Positions 1 to 14,830 of a DNA stretch of 64,000 bases are shown piece after piece. Origin of the DNA: Actinostola sp. cb2023. Taxonomy: Eukaryota > Cnidaria > Anthozoa > Actiniaria > Actinostolidae. Every line of letters starts with the position of its first letter. The stretch's first letter is position 1. The notes under the pieces are model-generated. The model saw nothing but the letters and a program-made list of their open reading frames with translations, made no database searches and was not told where the DNA came from. The stretch spans positions 53,501-117,500 of the forward strand of contig JAUJYZ010000145.1 in NCBI GenBank assembly GCA_033675265.1, written 5' to 3'. Made by a program: the position numbers and the translations under genes.

Positions 1-3081
<3,081 letters not shown>

Positions 3082-3098
3082 GTTAGTTTCACACAATC

Positions 3099-4202
3099 TA
3101 CTGTATTTACTTGTTTAAGCGCCGTGCGCTTTTGTATGCGGCGTTTAATCAGGGGGCAGCGCTTAAGGTATCAGGGTACCCCAAAAAAACTTTCAAACCA
3201 CCGGTTTTGATTTTTTTTTGACAATCAAATCTAATTGAATATTATCTATCATCTCCAAAAAACAGAATCTAAAAATATTGTTTTCCTAAAAAGTTAGAAT
3301 CAAAAAACGAATTTTGGTTTCATTCGATGCAAAAAGATGTTGACAAGCAAGCTGTCAACAGTACTCACGCAACAGACTTTCCACAAAGATTCAGATGCGA
3401 AGAAAGTATCCAAAAATCGTAACTGCTCACTCAAAACATCCTTGAATAGCGATGCGAAACCACTCACGGTCAAGATGCTCGTATTTTCCGCCAGCAGTAA
3501 CTTTGTTTTCCTGCCACGTTGTGCTACGTACTGTAAGGCGATCTGCTTTTGACTGCCATTCATATGTCATCAGGTATTGGATCACATATTTGTGGTGGAT
3601 TAAGGACGCTTGTGTAAACAAAGGCGGTACTTGACTTGAAAACTCTTTTGCATTTCGGAAACAAAATAGCCATGAATCAAGCGCACATTTTGAGTTCCGC
3701 TTCAAAGGGATTTTATCCGATTTAGCTGAAATTTGGTAGATACTTTGTCAAGTAAATATTCTTCAAAAAGGTGTCTCCGAATTTTAATATTCAGTTTCCT
3801 TCGAAAGTTATAACTTGTTTTGTAAAGTGTTTTGCAGTTTTGCAGAGCTCGAAGTTTAGGACTGTATAAAAACGCAACGGGTTAATTTATCGATAAACGG
3901 AGACACCTTTTTTGTAAACTATATCTCATGAGCTTATAAAGGTATTAGTCGAGGATTTCCGATAAATTGCGGCTGTATGGGACCTCGGCGATGATAGTGA
4001 TGTCAAAATCTGAACTTTTTTACCTATTTCAAATATACTGTTTTTGTTCTAAACTAATTGTTTTATTGAATTCTGCATTTATTCAGCTTTCAGAAAATGT
4101 ATACTTTATAGAGGTTTTAACGTAACGAGTACGCGCTATAGCGTGTTGCGTGCATGATGGTCGTTTGGGGTACCCTGATACCTTAAGTGAGTAAATACGG
4201 TA
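3099..4202. mobile_element. 1.1-kb terminal-inverted-repeat element, no transposase
   Basis: The left end reads CTGTATTTACTTGTTTAAG and the right end, reversed, CCGTATTTACTCACTTAAG. Further inside both arms is AAGGTATCAGGGTACCCC. A TA dinucleotide flanks each side, which would fit a TA target duplication. The interior has only short, unconvincing ORFs. It starts 18 bp after the last visible folliculin exon. Confidence 0.7.
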
Positions 4203-4689
4203 TGCATACATGCGAAAATATATAGCATGATGAAATATACTGTGAAAACAAGCACGACACAAGCATAAACACAAGGCACAAAATGTTAGCCATTTGTCTT
4301 TAATACGCATAAGCAAAGGTTAATTTTATTGCGTTTACATGCTTGAATCAAACTCAGTGATGTGTTGACAAAAAAAAAACATTTTGTGTTAATTTTCTCT
4401 TGTATTTGCATTATTCAACAAACTCTGGTTGATGATTTATCACTAGATTTTTTTTCATGATAAGTAAGAGGTAGTAAGTCTACTAAGTTAAAGGTAAGTA
4501 ACATAATGGTAAATATACAATAATTTCAGTGTCTTGATCAGTGTCTTGATCAGTGTCTTGATCAGTTCTTCCTCCGGTATCAAGATACATCCACCTGACT
4601 CGAATCGTGAGAGCTGATTGGTTATTGAGCTAATGAATTATTAATGAGTTTGAGAAGTTACGATACATACATATAGTCTATATATTTAA

Positions 4690-4860
4690 TCAAATTTAAT
4701 CAAATTTAGAAAATAACTTTACTATAACGTAACAAAAATACTATTTCTCTCAAGATCATTTACGATGTGTGATGCCTTCTTGTAACACTCTTCAACCACC
4801 TTCTTCGCAACGTCTTGAATTCCTGAAAGAGGGGAGGGGTTGGTTATTTAGATGTTCTGA
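4690..4860 (-). pseudogene. Degraded copy of the PTRH1 last exon, copy 1
   Basis: The block matches the 3' end and last exon of the PTRH1 gene at 24655-24837 and its flanks. The shared parts are the ATCATTTACGATGTGTG end, the CTCTTCAACCACCTTCTT segment and the splice acceptor with its GAGGGGAGGGG tract. The middle of the exon is missing, so the frame is destroyed. A sister copy is at 8990-9175. Confidence 0.8.
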
Positions 4861-4867
4861 GTTTTAA

Positions 4868-4871
4868 TCTT

Positions 4872-4909
<38 letters not shown>
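4868..4909. repeat. (AAT)n microsatellite
   Basis: A short AAT run between the PTRH1 fragment and the shared duplicated block. The sister copy at 9182-9312 is about three times longer. Confidence 0.9.
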
Positions 4910-4910
<1 letters not shown>

Positions 4911-5118
4911 GACTTTATTTAAACGAGGGTAGTTTGCAAAATTTGTTTTGCAAAATCTATGACAGCAACGTGAACTGGAAGTGTTTCTGTTCAGGGTTTT
5001 GTACATTAGAGATTTAGTCCAAGCCTTTGCCTGTGAGGTTGTTATTTGCACTTCCGGTAAATTAACTTCGCCGTCGCGTAGGTTATATGAAGCGAAAAAA
5101 ATTATTTTGAAATTCGAA

Positions 5119-5401
5119 TATACAGCTATTTCAAAAAAGGTTGGTGAAGGTTTTGTTGCATCTTGCATGTTGCATACCAAGCCCGAAATGCACTATGGGC
5201 GATGTGAATGGAGTCAGCGAAAGGTCGCAACAATATGGACTCTGGGAATTTTCCCAAACTTTGTCTTCGCAATACGAAGCCGGCATATTTTCTTCTGTAT
5301 GTGCATGCAGACATTGTTTACATAGGATCCACAATACATTTCGGGCTTGGTATGCAAGATGCAACAAAACTGGCACCAACCTTTTTTGCAATAGCTGTAT
5401 A
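5119..5401. mobile_element. TA-flanked MITE inserted in one duplicate
   Basis: Inverted ends TACAGCTATT...AATAGCTGTA span 5121-5399, followed inward by AAAAAAGGTTGGT and its complement. TA flanks both sides. The paralogous block at about 9520 runs straight across this position without the element, giving an empty site. The ends resemble those of the element at 20619-20933, so both may belong to one mariner-like family. Confidence 0.8.
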
Positions 5402-5639
5402 TGAAGTGAATAGTTGGATGTTTCAGTATTTTGTGTTTTGGACTTTGCATTTGCGAGTTATAAAGGTTTGAAATCGTGATATGCTAATTTGGTGACGTCA
5501 TTTTGGTTGCAATTTATTATACAAAAGCGCCCTTGTGCAAATTATTCACATTTTATAATCTGGCAAAAAGTTTTCCAGTATTACTTCTATTAATGATATT
5601 AAACTTTATTTCTATTTCAGAGAAGAGTAGGACTGATTT

Positions 5640-6918
5640 ATCAGTACTGTGCCAGCCAAAGTAGATGGTAGTCTAGTAGGAGCGCATCGATCCATAAGTG
5701 AGCACACTATAGAGCTAAGAATTCAAACGTTTTATGGACTGATTTATCGTACTGTGCCAGCCAAAGTAGATAGTAGTCTAGTAGGAGCGCATCGATCCAT
5801 AAGTGAGCACACTATAGAGCTAAGAATTCAAACGTTTTATGGACTGATTTCTCGTACTGTGCCAGCCAAAGTAGATGGTAGTCTAGTAGTAGCGCATCGA
5901 TCTATTAGTGAGCACACTATAGAGCTAAGAATTCAATCGTTTTATGGACTGATTTATCGTACTGTGCCAGCCAAAGTAGATAGTAGTCTAGTAGGAACGC
6001 ATCGATCCATAAGTGAGCACACTATAGAGCTAAGAATTCAATCGTTTTATGGACTGATTTCTCGTACTGTGCCAGCCAAAGTAGATAGTAGTCTAGTAGG
6101 AGCGCATCGATCCATAAGTGAGCACACTAGAGCTAAGAATTCAATCGTTTTATGGACTGATTTATCATACTGTGCCAGCCAAAGTAGATAGTAGTCTAGT
6201 AGGAGCGCATCGATCCAGAAGTGAGCACACTATAGAGCTAAGAATTCAATCGTTTTATGGACTGATTTATTGTACTGTGCCAGCCAAAGTAGATAGTAGT
6301 CTAGTAGGAGCGCATCGATCCATAAGTGAGCACACTATAGAGCTAAGAATTCAATCGTTTTATGGACTGATTTATCGTACTGTGCCAGTCAAAGTAGATA
6401 GTAGTCTAGTAGGAGCGCATCGATCCATAAGTGAGCACACTATAGAGCTAAGAATTCAAACGTTATATGGACTGACTTATCGTACTGTGGTAGGAGCGCA
6501 TCGATCTATAAGTGAGCACACTATAGAGCTAAGAATTCAATCGTTTTATGGACTGATTTATTGTACTGTGCCAGCCAAAGTAGATAGTAGTCTAGTAGGA
6601 GCGCATCGATCCATAAGTGAGCACACTATAGAGCTAAGAATTCAATCGTTTTATGGACTGATTTATCGTACTGTGCCAGTCAAAGTAGATAGTAGTCTAG
6701 TAGGAGCGCATCGATCCATAAGTGAGCACACTATAGAGCTAAGAATTCAAACGTTATATGGACTGACTTATCGTACTGTGGTAGGAGCGCATCGATCCAT
6801 AAGTGAGCACACTATAGAGCTAAGAATTCAATCGTTTTATGGACTGATTTATTGTACTGTGCCAGCCAAAGTAGATAGTAGTCTAGCAGGCGCACATCGA
6901 CGATCCAATCGTTTTTGA
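5640..6918. repeat. 105-bp minisatellite, array 1 (about 13 units)
   Basis: Tandem units of about 105 bp carry GAGCGCATCGATCC, AGTGAGCACACTATAGAGC and GGACTGATTTATCG. The unit is a multiple of three, so long plus-strand reading frames appear. Two units are shortened by 24 bp (still in frame), one has a 2-bp deletion near 6128 that breaks the frame, and the last units show a higher-order pattern. A second array is at 9835-10365. It lies just downstream, in transcription sense, of a minus-strand secreted-protein exon. I see no known domain and treat it as non-coding by default. Confidence 0.9.
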
Positions 6919-6956
6919 AAGTTGCTTACATAACTATAAAGTACCATATTTACCTG

Positions 6957-7217
6957 TCAGCCTTTTTGACGGTCATCATTTTCGCCTGCCCAAAGTCCCA
7001 CCGGTATATCGGACGGGTCCGGCTCAGACCAGTCAGACGAGCTCATAGACTGTTGTGAGCGGCTACCGCTGGAGCGGCTACTGCTACTAGAGCTGCTGCT
7101 GCCTCTGGACCGGCTTGGACCCCCTCCCCACCACCATTCTTCGGCATCTCGATCTCCAATAGCGTCCAGTGTCGGGACAACTACCAGGAGCAAAGCAACT
7201 ACTGTGTAGAATCGCAT
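6957..7217 (-). CDS. Small secreted Ser/Arg-rich protein, exon-1 copy A
   Basis: An 86-residue ORF opens with MRFYTVVALLLVVV..LDA, a clear signal peptide, followed by Trp/Gly and Ser/Arg-rich sequence and an acidic tail. It is a paralogue of the intact three-exon gene at 13465-14614, with about 130 bp of conserved upstream sequence and a TGACGTCA motif near 7331. A conserved splice donor follows at 6953, but a stop codon in this frame falls just before it, and exons 2 and 3 are not found nearby. The locus may make a short peptide or be a truncated pseudogene. Function unknown. Confidence 0.55.
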   Translation of the reverse strand: MRFYTVVALLLVVVPTLDAIGDRDAEEWWWGGGPSRSRGSSSSSSSSRSSGSRSQQSMSSSDWSEPDPSDIPVGLWAGENDDRQKG

Positions 7218-7989
7218 GCTGAAATGGAACTCTTGGTGATTGTCGTATAGTCGGCGTGTACCTCGTCACCTTCCACTGAATGACTTCGAATGTGGACGGA
7301 GTTTTTCAGTGTAGGATTTGAACAGGAACTAATGACGTCACGCGACTATTATATTACTGAATCAGCATTTTTTTCTTCTTTGAAAAAGTCCGCTCAAAAA
7401 TAGTGTTAATATCATTGAATGTATGTAAGGGTTGTCAAGGCATTCAATAGCCACATGAAAGCTACAACTATTCTTTTTTGTCTTGGCCAATTCAGTTTTT
7501 AGTTGAACAGCAAGCAATGATTTAATATGCATTAGAAACTGAATAGCTATTAAGGTATTGCTAGTTAGTACTGCGGATACGACCGTTATCACATTGACCT
7601 TGAAACTGATATATACAGTCTTGCACAATAACATACTGATAAATTCTGCTCCCAAATTGAGGGATTCTGCCTGCCGGAAATGCTCGTAACATGATCGCAC
7701 ATTCTGCTCAAAATTCTGCTCGAACAATGAAATTCTGCTCGACATCTTGAATTCTGCTCGGTTAAAGTTTAAGATAGAAATTCATTGTCTACTGAAAATT
7801 TGTAATGAAAACTGTCAACTAATATTGCGAGTTTGATTACTTTTGACTTCACCATGACCGTCCGCCATATATTGGAATTGTGTAGGCGCCGCTCACCAGA
7901 TTGATTCTGGCAGCAGATTCGACCAGCAGCAGATTGGCAGCAGCAGATTGGCAGCAGCAGATTCGGAATGACGTCATTTTTACGTCACA

Positions 7990-8623
7990 GATTTCAGAAT
8001 TTTATTTCATTTATTTACTCATTCATTTATATACTCATCCACTTATTTACTCATCCATTTATTTACTCATCCATTTATTTACTCATCCATTTATTTACTC
8101 ATCCATTTATTTACTCATCCATTTATTTACTCATCCATTTATTTACTCATCCATTTATTTACTCATCCATTTATTTACTCATCCATTTATTTACTCATCC
8201 ATTTATTTCCTCATCCATTTATTTCCTCATCCATTTATTTGCTCATCCATTTATTTCTTCATCCATTTATTTACTCATCCATTTATTTACTCATCCATTT
8301 ATTTACTCATCCATTTATTTACTCATCCATCTATTTACTCATCCATCTATTTACTCATCCATTGATTTACTCATTCATTGATTTACTCATCCATTGATTT
8401 ACTCATCCATTGATTTACTCATCCATTGATTTACTCATCCATTGATTTACTCATCCATTGATTTACTCATCCATTGATTTACTCATCCATTTATTTACTC
8501 ATCCATTTATTTACTCATCCATTTATTTACTCATCCATTGATTTACTCATCCATTGATTTACTCATCCATTGATTTACTCATCCATTGATTTACTCATCC
8601 ATTGATTTACTCATCCATTGATT
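7990..8623. repeat. 16-bp minisatellite (ACTCATCCATTTATTT)n
   Basis: About 39 tandem units, with block-wise variants such as CCATTGATTT in the right half. A few related units recur at 23970-24020 beside another copy of the flanking sequence. Confidence 0.97.
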
Positions 8624-8980
8624 CATCTCTCCATCCCTCCTTTCATTCATCAATGCTGCCAGTCCGTTCGCGATAACTTCCACCGTTTTCTGTTGAACAG
8701 TTGCTGCGGGTCGCCCAACGAAGCATCCTATGCACGACACCCGTGGAAACCAGACTACATGATCTGTCGGACTTTCGATCCGTATAAATATCTCAAATAA
8801 ACCGATTGATCGAGGCGGTACGTGGGAGAGATATATTAGATTGAAGCAAGAGACCATGAGGTCTCTTGATTTAAGACATTGCATGCCTAAGGCTCGGAGA
8901 TATTTGGAGGGGGAAAGTAACGGGAGAAGGAGAGAAAAGGAAGTCTATCACAACAAATAGCGAACAAAGCGACCAGTCTA
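8600..8980. repeat. Dispersed block shared with 24000-24360
   Basis: Sequence after the 16-bp array (CATCAATGCTGCCAGTCCG, the CGATCGAGGCGGT region, GAGAGATATATTAGATT) recurs in the same order and orientation at 24000-24360. It marks a direct segmental duplication that continues into the PTRH1-derived segment. Confidence 0.75.
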
Positions 8981-8989
8981 TTTTATTTT

Positions 8990-9175
8990 TGAAAATAATA
9001 AAATCAAATTTACTCAGAAAATAACTTTACTATAACGTAACAAAAATACTATTTCTATCAAGATCATCTACGATGTGTGATGCCTTCTTGTAACACTCTT
9101 CAACCACCTTCTTCGCAACGTCTTGAATTCCTGAAAGAGGGGAGGGGGTTGGTTATTTAGATGTTCTGAGTTTTA
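8990..9175 (-). pseudogene. Degraded copy of the PTRH1 last exon, copy 2
   Basis: The same internally deleted exon fragment as at 4690-4860, matching the true PTRH1 last exon and 3' flank at 24600-24860. The reading frame is lost. Confidence 0.8.
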
Positions 9176-9181
9176 AGCTTT

Positions 9182-9313
<132 letters not shown>

Positions 9314-9834
9314 GACTTGATTTAAACGAGGGTAGTTTACAAAATTTGTTTTGCAAAATCTATGACAGCAACGTGAACTGGAAGTGTTTCTGTTAAGGGT
9401 TTTGTACATTAGAGATTTAGTCCAAGCCTTTGCCTGTGATGTTGTTATTTGCACTTCCGGTAAATTAACTTCGCCGTCGTAGGTCATATGAAGCGAAAAT
9501 CTTTCTTTTGAAATTCGAATACATATGAAGTGAATAGTTAGATGTTTCAGTATTTTGTGTTTTGGACTTTGCATTTGCGAGTTATAAAGGTTTGAAATCG
9601 TGATATGCTAATTTGGTGACGTCATTTTGGTTGCAATTTATTATACAAAAGCGCCCTTGTGCAAATTATTGACATTTTATTATCTGGCAATAAGCTTTCT
9701 ATAACTTATATTAATGATGTTTAACCTTTTTTCTATTTCAGAGAAGAGTACTGCTTGAAAAAATAAAAATAAATTATGACGGAAAAAAAAATGGAAAAAA
9801 AAATTGTATGGATATTTAGTAGTCAAGAATGCAT

Positions 9835-10365
9835 CGTATTGTGCCAGCCAAAGTAGATGGTAGTCTAGTAGGAGCGCATCGATCCATAAGTGAGCACACT
9901 ATAGAGCTAAGAATTCAATCGTTTTATGGACTGATTTATCGTACTGTGCCAGCCAAAGTAGATGGTAGTCTAGTAGGAGCGCATCGATCCATAAGTGAGC
10001 ACACTATAGAGCTAAGAATTCAATCGTTTTATGGACTGATTTATCGTACTGTGCCAGCCAAAGTAGATGGTAGTCTAGTAGGAGCGCATCGATCTATAAG
10101 TGAGCACACTATAGAGCTAAGAATTCAATCGTTTTATGGACTGATTTATCGTACTGTGCCAGCCAAAGTAGATAGTAGTCTAGTAGGAGCGCATCGATCT
10201 ATGAGTGAGCACACTATAGAGCTAAGAATTCAAACGTTATATGGACTGACTTATCGTACTGTGGTAGGAGCGCATCGATCCATAAGTGAGCACACTATAG
10301 AGCTAAGAATTAAATCGTTTTATGGACTGATTTATCGTAAAAGGCTGTGCCAGCCAAAGTAGATA
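9835..10365. repeat. 105-bp minisatellite, array 2 (about 5 units)
   Basis: The same unit as array 1 at 5640-6918, including one unit with the 24-bp in-frame deletion. It again lies between a PTRH1-derived fragment and a secreted-protein exon copy, so the whole arrangement was duplicated as a block. Confidence 0.9.
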
Positions 10366-10466
10366 GTAGTCTAGCAGGCGCACATCGCCGACGATCCAAT
10401 CGTTTTTAAAAGTTGCTTACATAACTATAAAGTACCATATTTACCTGTCAGTCTTTTTGACGGTGA

Positions 10467-10751
10467 TTATTTTCCCCATCGGACTCCACCCGGACCGCCG
10501 GACGAGCCCCCAGACCAGCCGCTTGTAGACTGTTGTGAGCTGCCGGAGCTTGATCTTGATGAGCTTCTGGAGCGGCTATTGCTGGAGATTGATCTTGATG
10601 AGCTTTTGGGGCGGTTATTGCTGGAGCGGCTATTGCTGGAGCGGCTATTGCTGGAACGGCGCCTACTGCTGCACCATCCCTCGCACCCTCCAATAGCGTC
10701 CAGTGTCAGAACAACTACCAGGAGTAAAGCAACTACTGTGTAGAATCGCAT
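10467..10751 (-). CDS. Small secreted Ser/Arg-rich protein, exon-1 copy B
   Basis: A 94-residue ORF with the family signal peptide MRFYTVVALLLVVV, then Ser/Arg/Asn repeats and a Gly/Trp-rich end. The conserved end of exon 1 (the TVKKTD-type sequence before the donor at 10443) is present in another frame, so this copy is frame-shifted relative to the intact gene. Exons 2 and 3 are absent nearby. A TGACGTCATTTCCG motif lies about 115 bp upstream of the start. Probably a truncated duplicate. Confidence 0.5.
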   Translation of the reverse strand: MRFYTVVALLLVVVLTLDAIGGCEGWCSSRRRSSNSRSSNSRSSNNRPKSSSRSISSNSRSRSSSRSSSGSSQQSTSGWSGGSSGGPGGVRWGK

Positions 10752-10899
10752 ACTGAATGGAACTCTTGGTGATTGTAGTAGTCGGCGTGTACCTCGTCAC
10801 CTTCCAGTGAATGACTTACTTCGAATGTGAACGGAGTTTTTGTAGGATTTGAACAGGAACTACACATGACGTCATTTCCGTTAATATCATCGATTGCCA

Positions 10900-11180
10900 C
10901 ATGAAAGCTACAACTATTCTTTTTTGTCTTGGCCATTTCAGTTTTTAGTTGAACAGCAAGCAATGATTTAAACTGGGTAAAACAAATTCCTTGCTAAAAT
11001 GCCAGCATTATTCTTGATGCTTTGACCTTGCTAAAATGCTCAAAATAATGCGAGCATAATGTGCCAAAGCCTAGGTGTGGCTGGACAAAGCCAATCCTAC
11101 ACGGAATGCATAGCCAGCCTATTCCGTTTGAAAACGGTTTACAGCATACAGTTTATAACATACATTGACTTTCTGACTGG
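10900..11180. other. Remainder of the duplicated block, no gene seen
   Basis: The start (CTACAACTATTCTTTTTTGT, GTCTTGGCC, GTTGAACAGCAAGCAATG) is shared with 7460-7640 and 15040-15225. I see no exon or conserved coding sequence. Confidence 0.6.
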
Positions 11181-11329
11181 TGTTTGTTCATTTGCTACAC
11201 CGTACTGACGAGTCCCAAAAGGACGAAACAGCTGTCTACGGTTGCAGATCCTGGCTCTCTCTTGCTCTTTCTAAGCTTTTTAATTCTACGTAGTATCAGC
11301 CTTTCTTTCATTTCATATGTGCATAAAGA

Positions 11330-11600
11330 GATCGATTACGAGAAGTGGATCCTATCAGCATTACTTCTATGTGGCCTGGTGTGTAAGTAGGAAGTATTTG
11401 AATCAAGTATGGGCCTGTAGTTCCTTATGTACTTTCCTGTTCTTTGATTGAATTAAACATGTTGTCTCTACAAAACTGAGCAAAGCTGACTTGTATAATA
11501 AACCCAACGAGGATTCATAATCACATTTAGAAACGGTTACTGCTGAAACTTAATTAACCAAAAATAAAATCGTGAAACTCAGTTAGAGCATGATGCACTA
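11330..11600. repeat. Segment repeated in inverted orientation at 23590-23960
   Basis: CATGTTGTCTCTACAAAACTG, CGAGGATTTCAT-like and CAGCAGTAAC-like sequence recurs reverse-complemented at about 23590-23960. The two copies bracket the transposon tower at 15.3-23.5 kb. Confidence 0.75.
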
Positions 11601-12157
11601 CTAAAATGTAAACTTGGATAAATTCCGTGCCGGCAGAATTTCGAGCAGAACTGATTGATCCCGGCTTCGGCAGCGAGCATTATGCCGGCAGGAAACCACC
11701 ATTCGAGCAGAATTTTGAGCAGACTTGGGGAAATTATGAATAGCCATACCTTGCGAGCAGAGGTTTTTGGGCGAGTAGAGAAAAAAACTCTGCTCGCAGG
11801 GTAGAATAGACAAGACATACACTGAACATTTTTAATTAAAAAATATATAAAAAATGTGTAATTTAATGCAAACTAGACGCTCATTGAGCGTTGACTCGAC
11901 GTGTGGGATGATCAGCTGGAACTCCGGGCAATATCTAGCCCACAGGCACCCTTCCCACAGGCTTACCATCCTCAGTGTTTTTTTTGGGCCGTTATTTTGT
12001 AACCGTTGGGCTTCCTGTGGTACGCTCAACCGTATTTTGTCCCGGGCAGTATGTAGTTCGATTTTCGCTTCAGGAATGGGTTTTAAGAATATCGAACTCC
12101 CAATTATACTCAAGAAATAAAGAATAGTAGTTGTTTGAGTGCTGTGAGGTGTTTAAT

Positions 12158-12277
12158 TTAGGATAAGAGGTCTGCTTCTGGACCTTGAACCCCTCCCCAC
12201 CATCCCTCGCACCCTCCAATAGCGTCCAGTGTCAGGACAACTACCAGGAGTAAAGCAACTACTGTGTAGAATCGCAT
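12158..12277 (-). CDS. Small secreted protein, exon-1 copy C (39 aa)
   Basis: The ORF starts MRFYTVVALLLVVVLTLDA and continues through GGCEGWWGG to an early stop after 39 residues. It lacks the Ser/Arg tract of the other members. Its upstream sequence differs from the other copies and holds three tandem promoter-like units with TGACGTCATTTCCGG. It is either a minimal secreted peptide or a decayed copy. Confidence 0.45.
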   Translation of the reverse strand: MRFYTVVALLLVVVLTLDAIGGCEGWWGGVQGPEADLLS

Positions 12278-12299
12278 TCTGGAACGCAGCTCTTGGACT

Positions 12300-12720
12300 T
12301 AGTGCGTTTTCTTTAGTCGTCTTGAAAGTGGACGACAACTGAAGAAAGCGCGCGTATTTATAACCTCAGTGAAAATACATGACGTCATTTCCGGTGCTCT
12401 TTTGGTCAGATGGTCATTACGCGATATGGCATTTAGTGTGCAAAGTCGCACAGATTCATCATAGTCGTCTTGAAGTGAATAATCAGAAAACGCGCCATGT
12501 TTATGACCTTGAAAATATATGACGTCATTTCCGGTGCTCTTTTAGTAAGATAATCATTACGCGATATGGCGTGTGCAAAGTCGCACAGATTCATAGTCGT
12601 CTTGAAGTGAATAATCAGAAAACGCTCATATTTATGACCTTGATGATGTATGACGTCATTTCCGGTGCTATTTAGGCCAGACTGAGATAGTCATCGTGTG
12701 CAAAGTCATACAGACTTACA
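12300..12720 (-). promoter_or_regulatory. Tandem CRE/ETS-like units upstream of copy C
   Basis: Three units of roughly 120-140 bp, each with GTCGTCTTGAA, TTTATGACCTTG and TGACGTCATTTCCGG, end about 25 bp upstream of the start codon at 12277. TGACGTCA is the palindromic CREB/ATF site and TTTCCGG the ETS core in reverse (established motifs). Single TGACGTCA sites also lie upstream of the other three members (about 7331, 10867, 14728). Confidence 0.6.
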
Positions 12721-13226
12721 ATAACATTTCATTTCTCAACGTTTCTGTATTTTTCATCATTGTTAACAAAAATGTTTATCAGTTGCTATTGAAGATCGTG
12801 CTGAATTGTCCAAGGAAATTAACTATAGTTCGACCGTTAGTGTCCATCTTGACCTGCAAAGCACACCCTATGCAATAATGCCAATGCCAAGGTGAGGGGG
12901 GAATCGGGGGATTGGGAAAGAGATGAGGAAAAGGATACAGTCACGGCATGGATTCGATAGATTGATCACTTCGATTCAGTAGCAACTTAAAGAGTCAACA
13001 TAAACAGACTTCAGGCTTCTTATATTAGTTTTCTCATGCTTTAATATAATTTCTCTAAATGGAGGCTACAGGTTGAGCAACCCCACAGTACCCCCCACAG
13101 TCTATATACTGCTCTATTTCACAACTATAAAACTGAAAAATCTAATTTTTTTCAAGTACTCGTTAGAATTCAAATCAAGATCCATGGTTCACAAAGTCGA
13201 TGGGTGCCACACCCTATGTAATATAG

Positions 13227-13385
13227 CCTCTTGTCACACAGCCATATGTCACGCAACAACATGTCACACAACCACATGTCACACAACCATATATCACGCA
13301 ACAACATGTCACACAACCACATGTCACGAAACCATATGTCACACAACAACATGCCACACAACCACATGTCACGCAACAACATTTC
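13227..13385. repeat. 15-bp minisatellite (CACATGTCACACAAC)n
   Basis: About ten degenerate units just beyond the stop codon of the secreted-protein gene at 13465-14614. They generate spurious His/Cys-rich ORFs on both strands. Confidence 0.9.
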
Positions 13386-13464
13386 ACTCTCAAAAACACT
13401 GCAAAGAAAAGACTATCTACATAGGATGTGGCATACCCGAACGACTTAGTCGGGCGGTTCCCTT

Positions 13465-14614
13465 TCAGGGTTTCTTGGCGTCCTGTCTTCCTTGTTTGTT
13501 TGCGTTCATCGTGTCTTGTCGTTCCTTCTTCGTCCTCGTATCACCGAGGTGGATGGTGCCATCTTTGTCTTGCCTCCGGCGAAAGTTCTTGGACTGTTCT
13601 CTAACGGCACTAATAGCAGCGGCTGTCTCAGCATCTGATACCTTTGTAGCGTCTTTATTTGCCTGGCGATGAGCAGGCAGATTTCCACCGATAACATTTT
13701 TCTTCCTCATGTCAAAGTAGCTCTTTGCGAACGCCTTGACGGCTTTGACGGTCTTTACTGGTTGTGAGATCATCTTTCTGGCGAGAGTACCAAGACCTGT
13801 GAAAAGAAAAATGAATAAATGGAATGATAAAGAAGTGGGAAGTGACATAAGCTGGAAGATAATGACTGAATCAAAAGTTTTTTTTTGAGGCAATGGAATA
13901 TGATAAAATTAAAAGCGAAGAAAATGGCAAAACTCACCAGTGCTGTGTCCTGTTTCGTCTCTGTCACGAATCTTGCGGTAGTTATTATGTCTCGTGATCT
14001 TTCCTACTTTGGCCGTTATCCCCCTGTAACGAAACAAAATATGAATGAAGTTGACCCGTATTATAACGCACGTAAATACAGAGTCATGAAAGTCCGCGAG
14101 TGATCCCGAGATGATGCATGGGTCCGTGCGCGCGATCCTGAGATAATGGGTGTGTAAAGAGAAATATCCCGCGCGCGATCCCGAGATCATGGGTGTATAT
14201 AGAGAAATTCCGCTCGTGATCCCAAGATCATCGATGTAAAGAGAAAAAACCCGCGCGCGATTCCGAGATCATGGATGTAAAGAGAAAAAACCCGCGCGTG
14301 ATCCCGAGATCAATCTATTTTCTGGGTGCTGGTCGGTACGAAATATCTTGGCCGTTAAAGAGAGGTTGAATAGGAATGAATCATACATAACATAAACGTG
14401 ATACAGGAAATACATACCTGTCAGATTTCTTGACGCTGATTTTCGTTTTTCGACTGACGGAACTCGTTCGTGATGAACTTGAGCGGCTGCTGCTACTAGA
14501 GCTGCTACTGCTTCTGGACCTTGAGCCTCCTCCCCACCATCCCTCGCACCCTCCAATAGCGTCCAGTGTCAGGACAACTACCAGGAGTAAAGCAACTACT
14601 GTGTAGAATCGCAT
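13465..14614 (-). CDS. Secreted basic Ser/Arg-rich protein, intact three-exon gene
   Basis: Exons 14614-14418, 14023-13938 and 13796-13465 join with canonical GT-AG sites and matching phases into a 204-residue protein. Residues 1-20 are a signal peptide (MRFYTVVALLLVVV); next comes a Gly/Trp turn and a Ser/Arg run; exon 2 encodes a basic segment (ITAKVGKITRHNN); exon 3 encodes a Lys/Arg-rich tail with FAKSYFDMRKKN and many Asp/Lys/Gln. Cys is almost absent after the signal peptide, so it is not a knottin-type peptide. Upstream is a TGACGTCATTTCCG motif near 14728. I do not recognise the family. Secretion is inferred from the signal peptide; a matrix-binding or antimicrobial role is only speculation. 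Confidence 0.8.
14099..14312. repeat. About 43-bp minisatellite in intron 1 of the secreted-protein gene
   Basis: Five to six units with CCGCGCGCGATCCCGAGATCATGG and GTAAAGAGAAA. The corresponding intronic position in copies A and B is occupied by the unrelated 105-bp array. Confidence 0.85.
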
Positions 14615-14830
14615 GCTGAAATGGAACTCTTGGTGATTGTCGTAGTCGGCGTGTACCTCGTCACCTTCCAGTGAATGACTTACTTCGAATGTGGACGGAG
14701 TTTTTGTAGGATTTGAACAGGAACTAATGACGTCATTTCCGTTTTAAACGCGCTTTAACGCGACTCAGCGTGGTCCTGAATCAGCATTTGTTTCTTTTCT
14801 GAAAATCCGGTCAAAATTTAATAGTGTTAA

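Noticed and set aside
8000..8623. CRISPR-like array of regular 16-bp units
   Set aside because: Units are contiguous with no spacers and the sequence is animal; it is a minisatellite.
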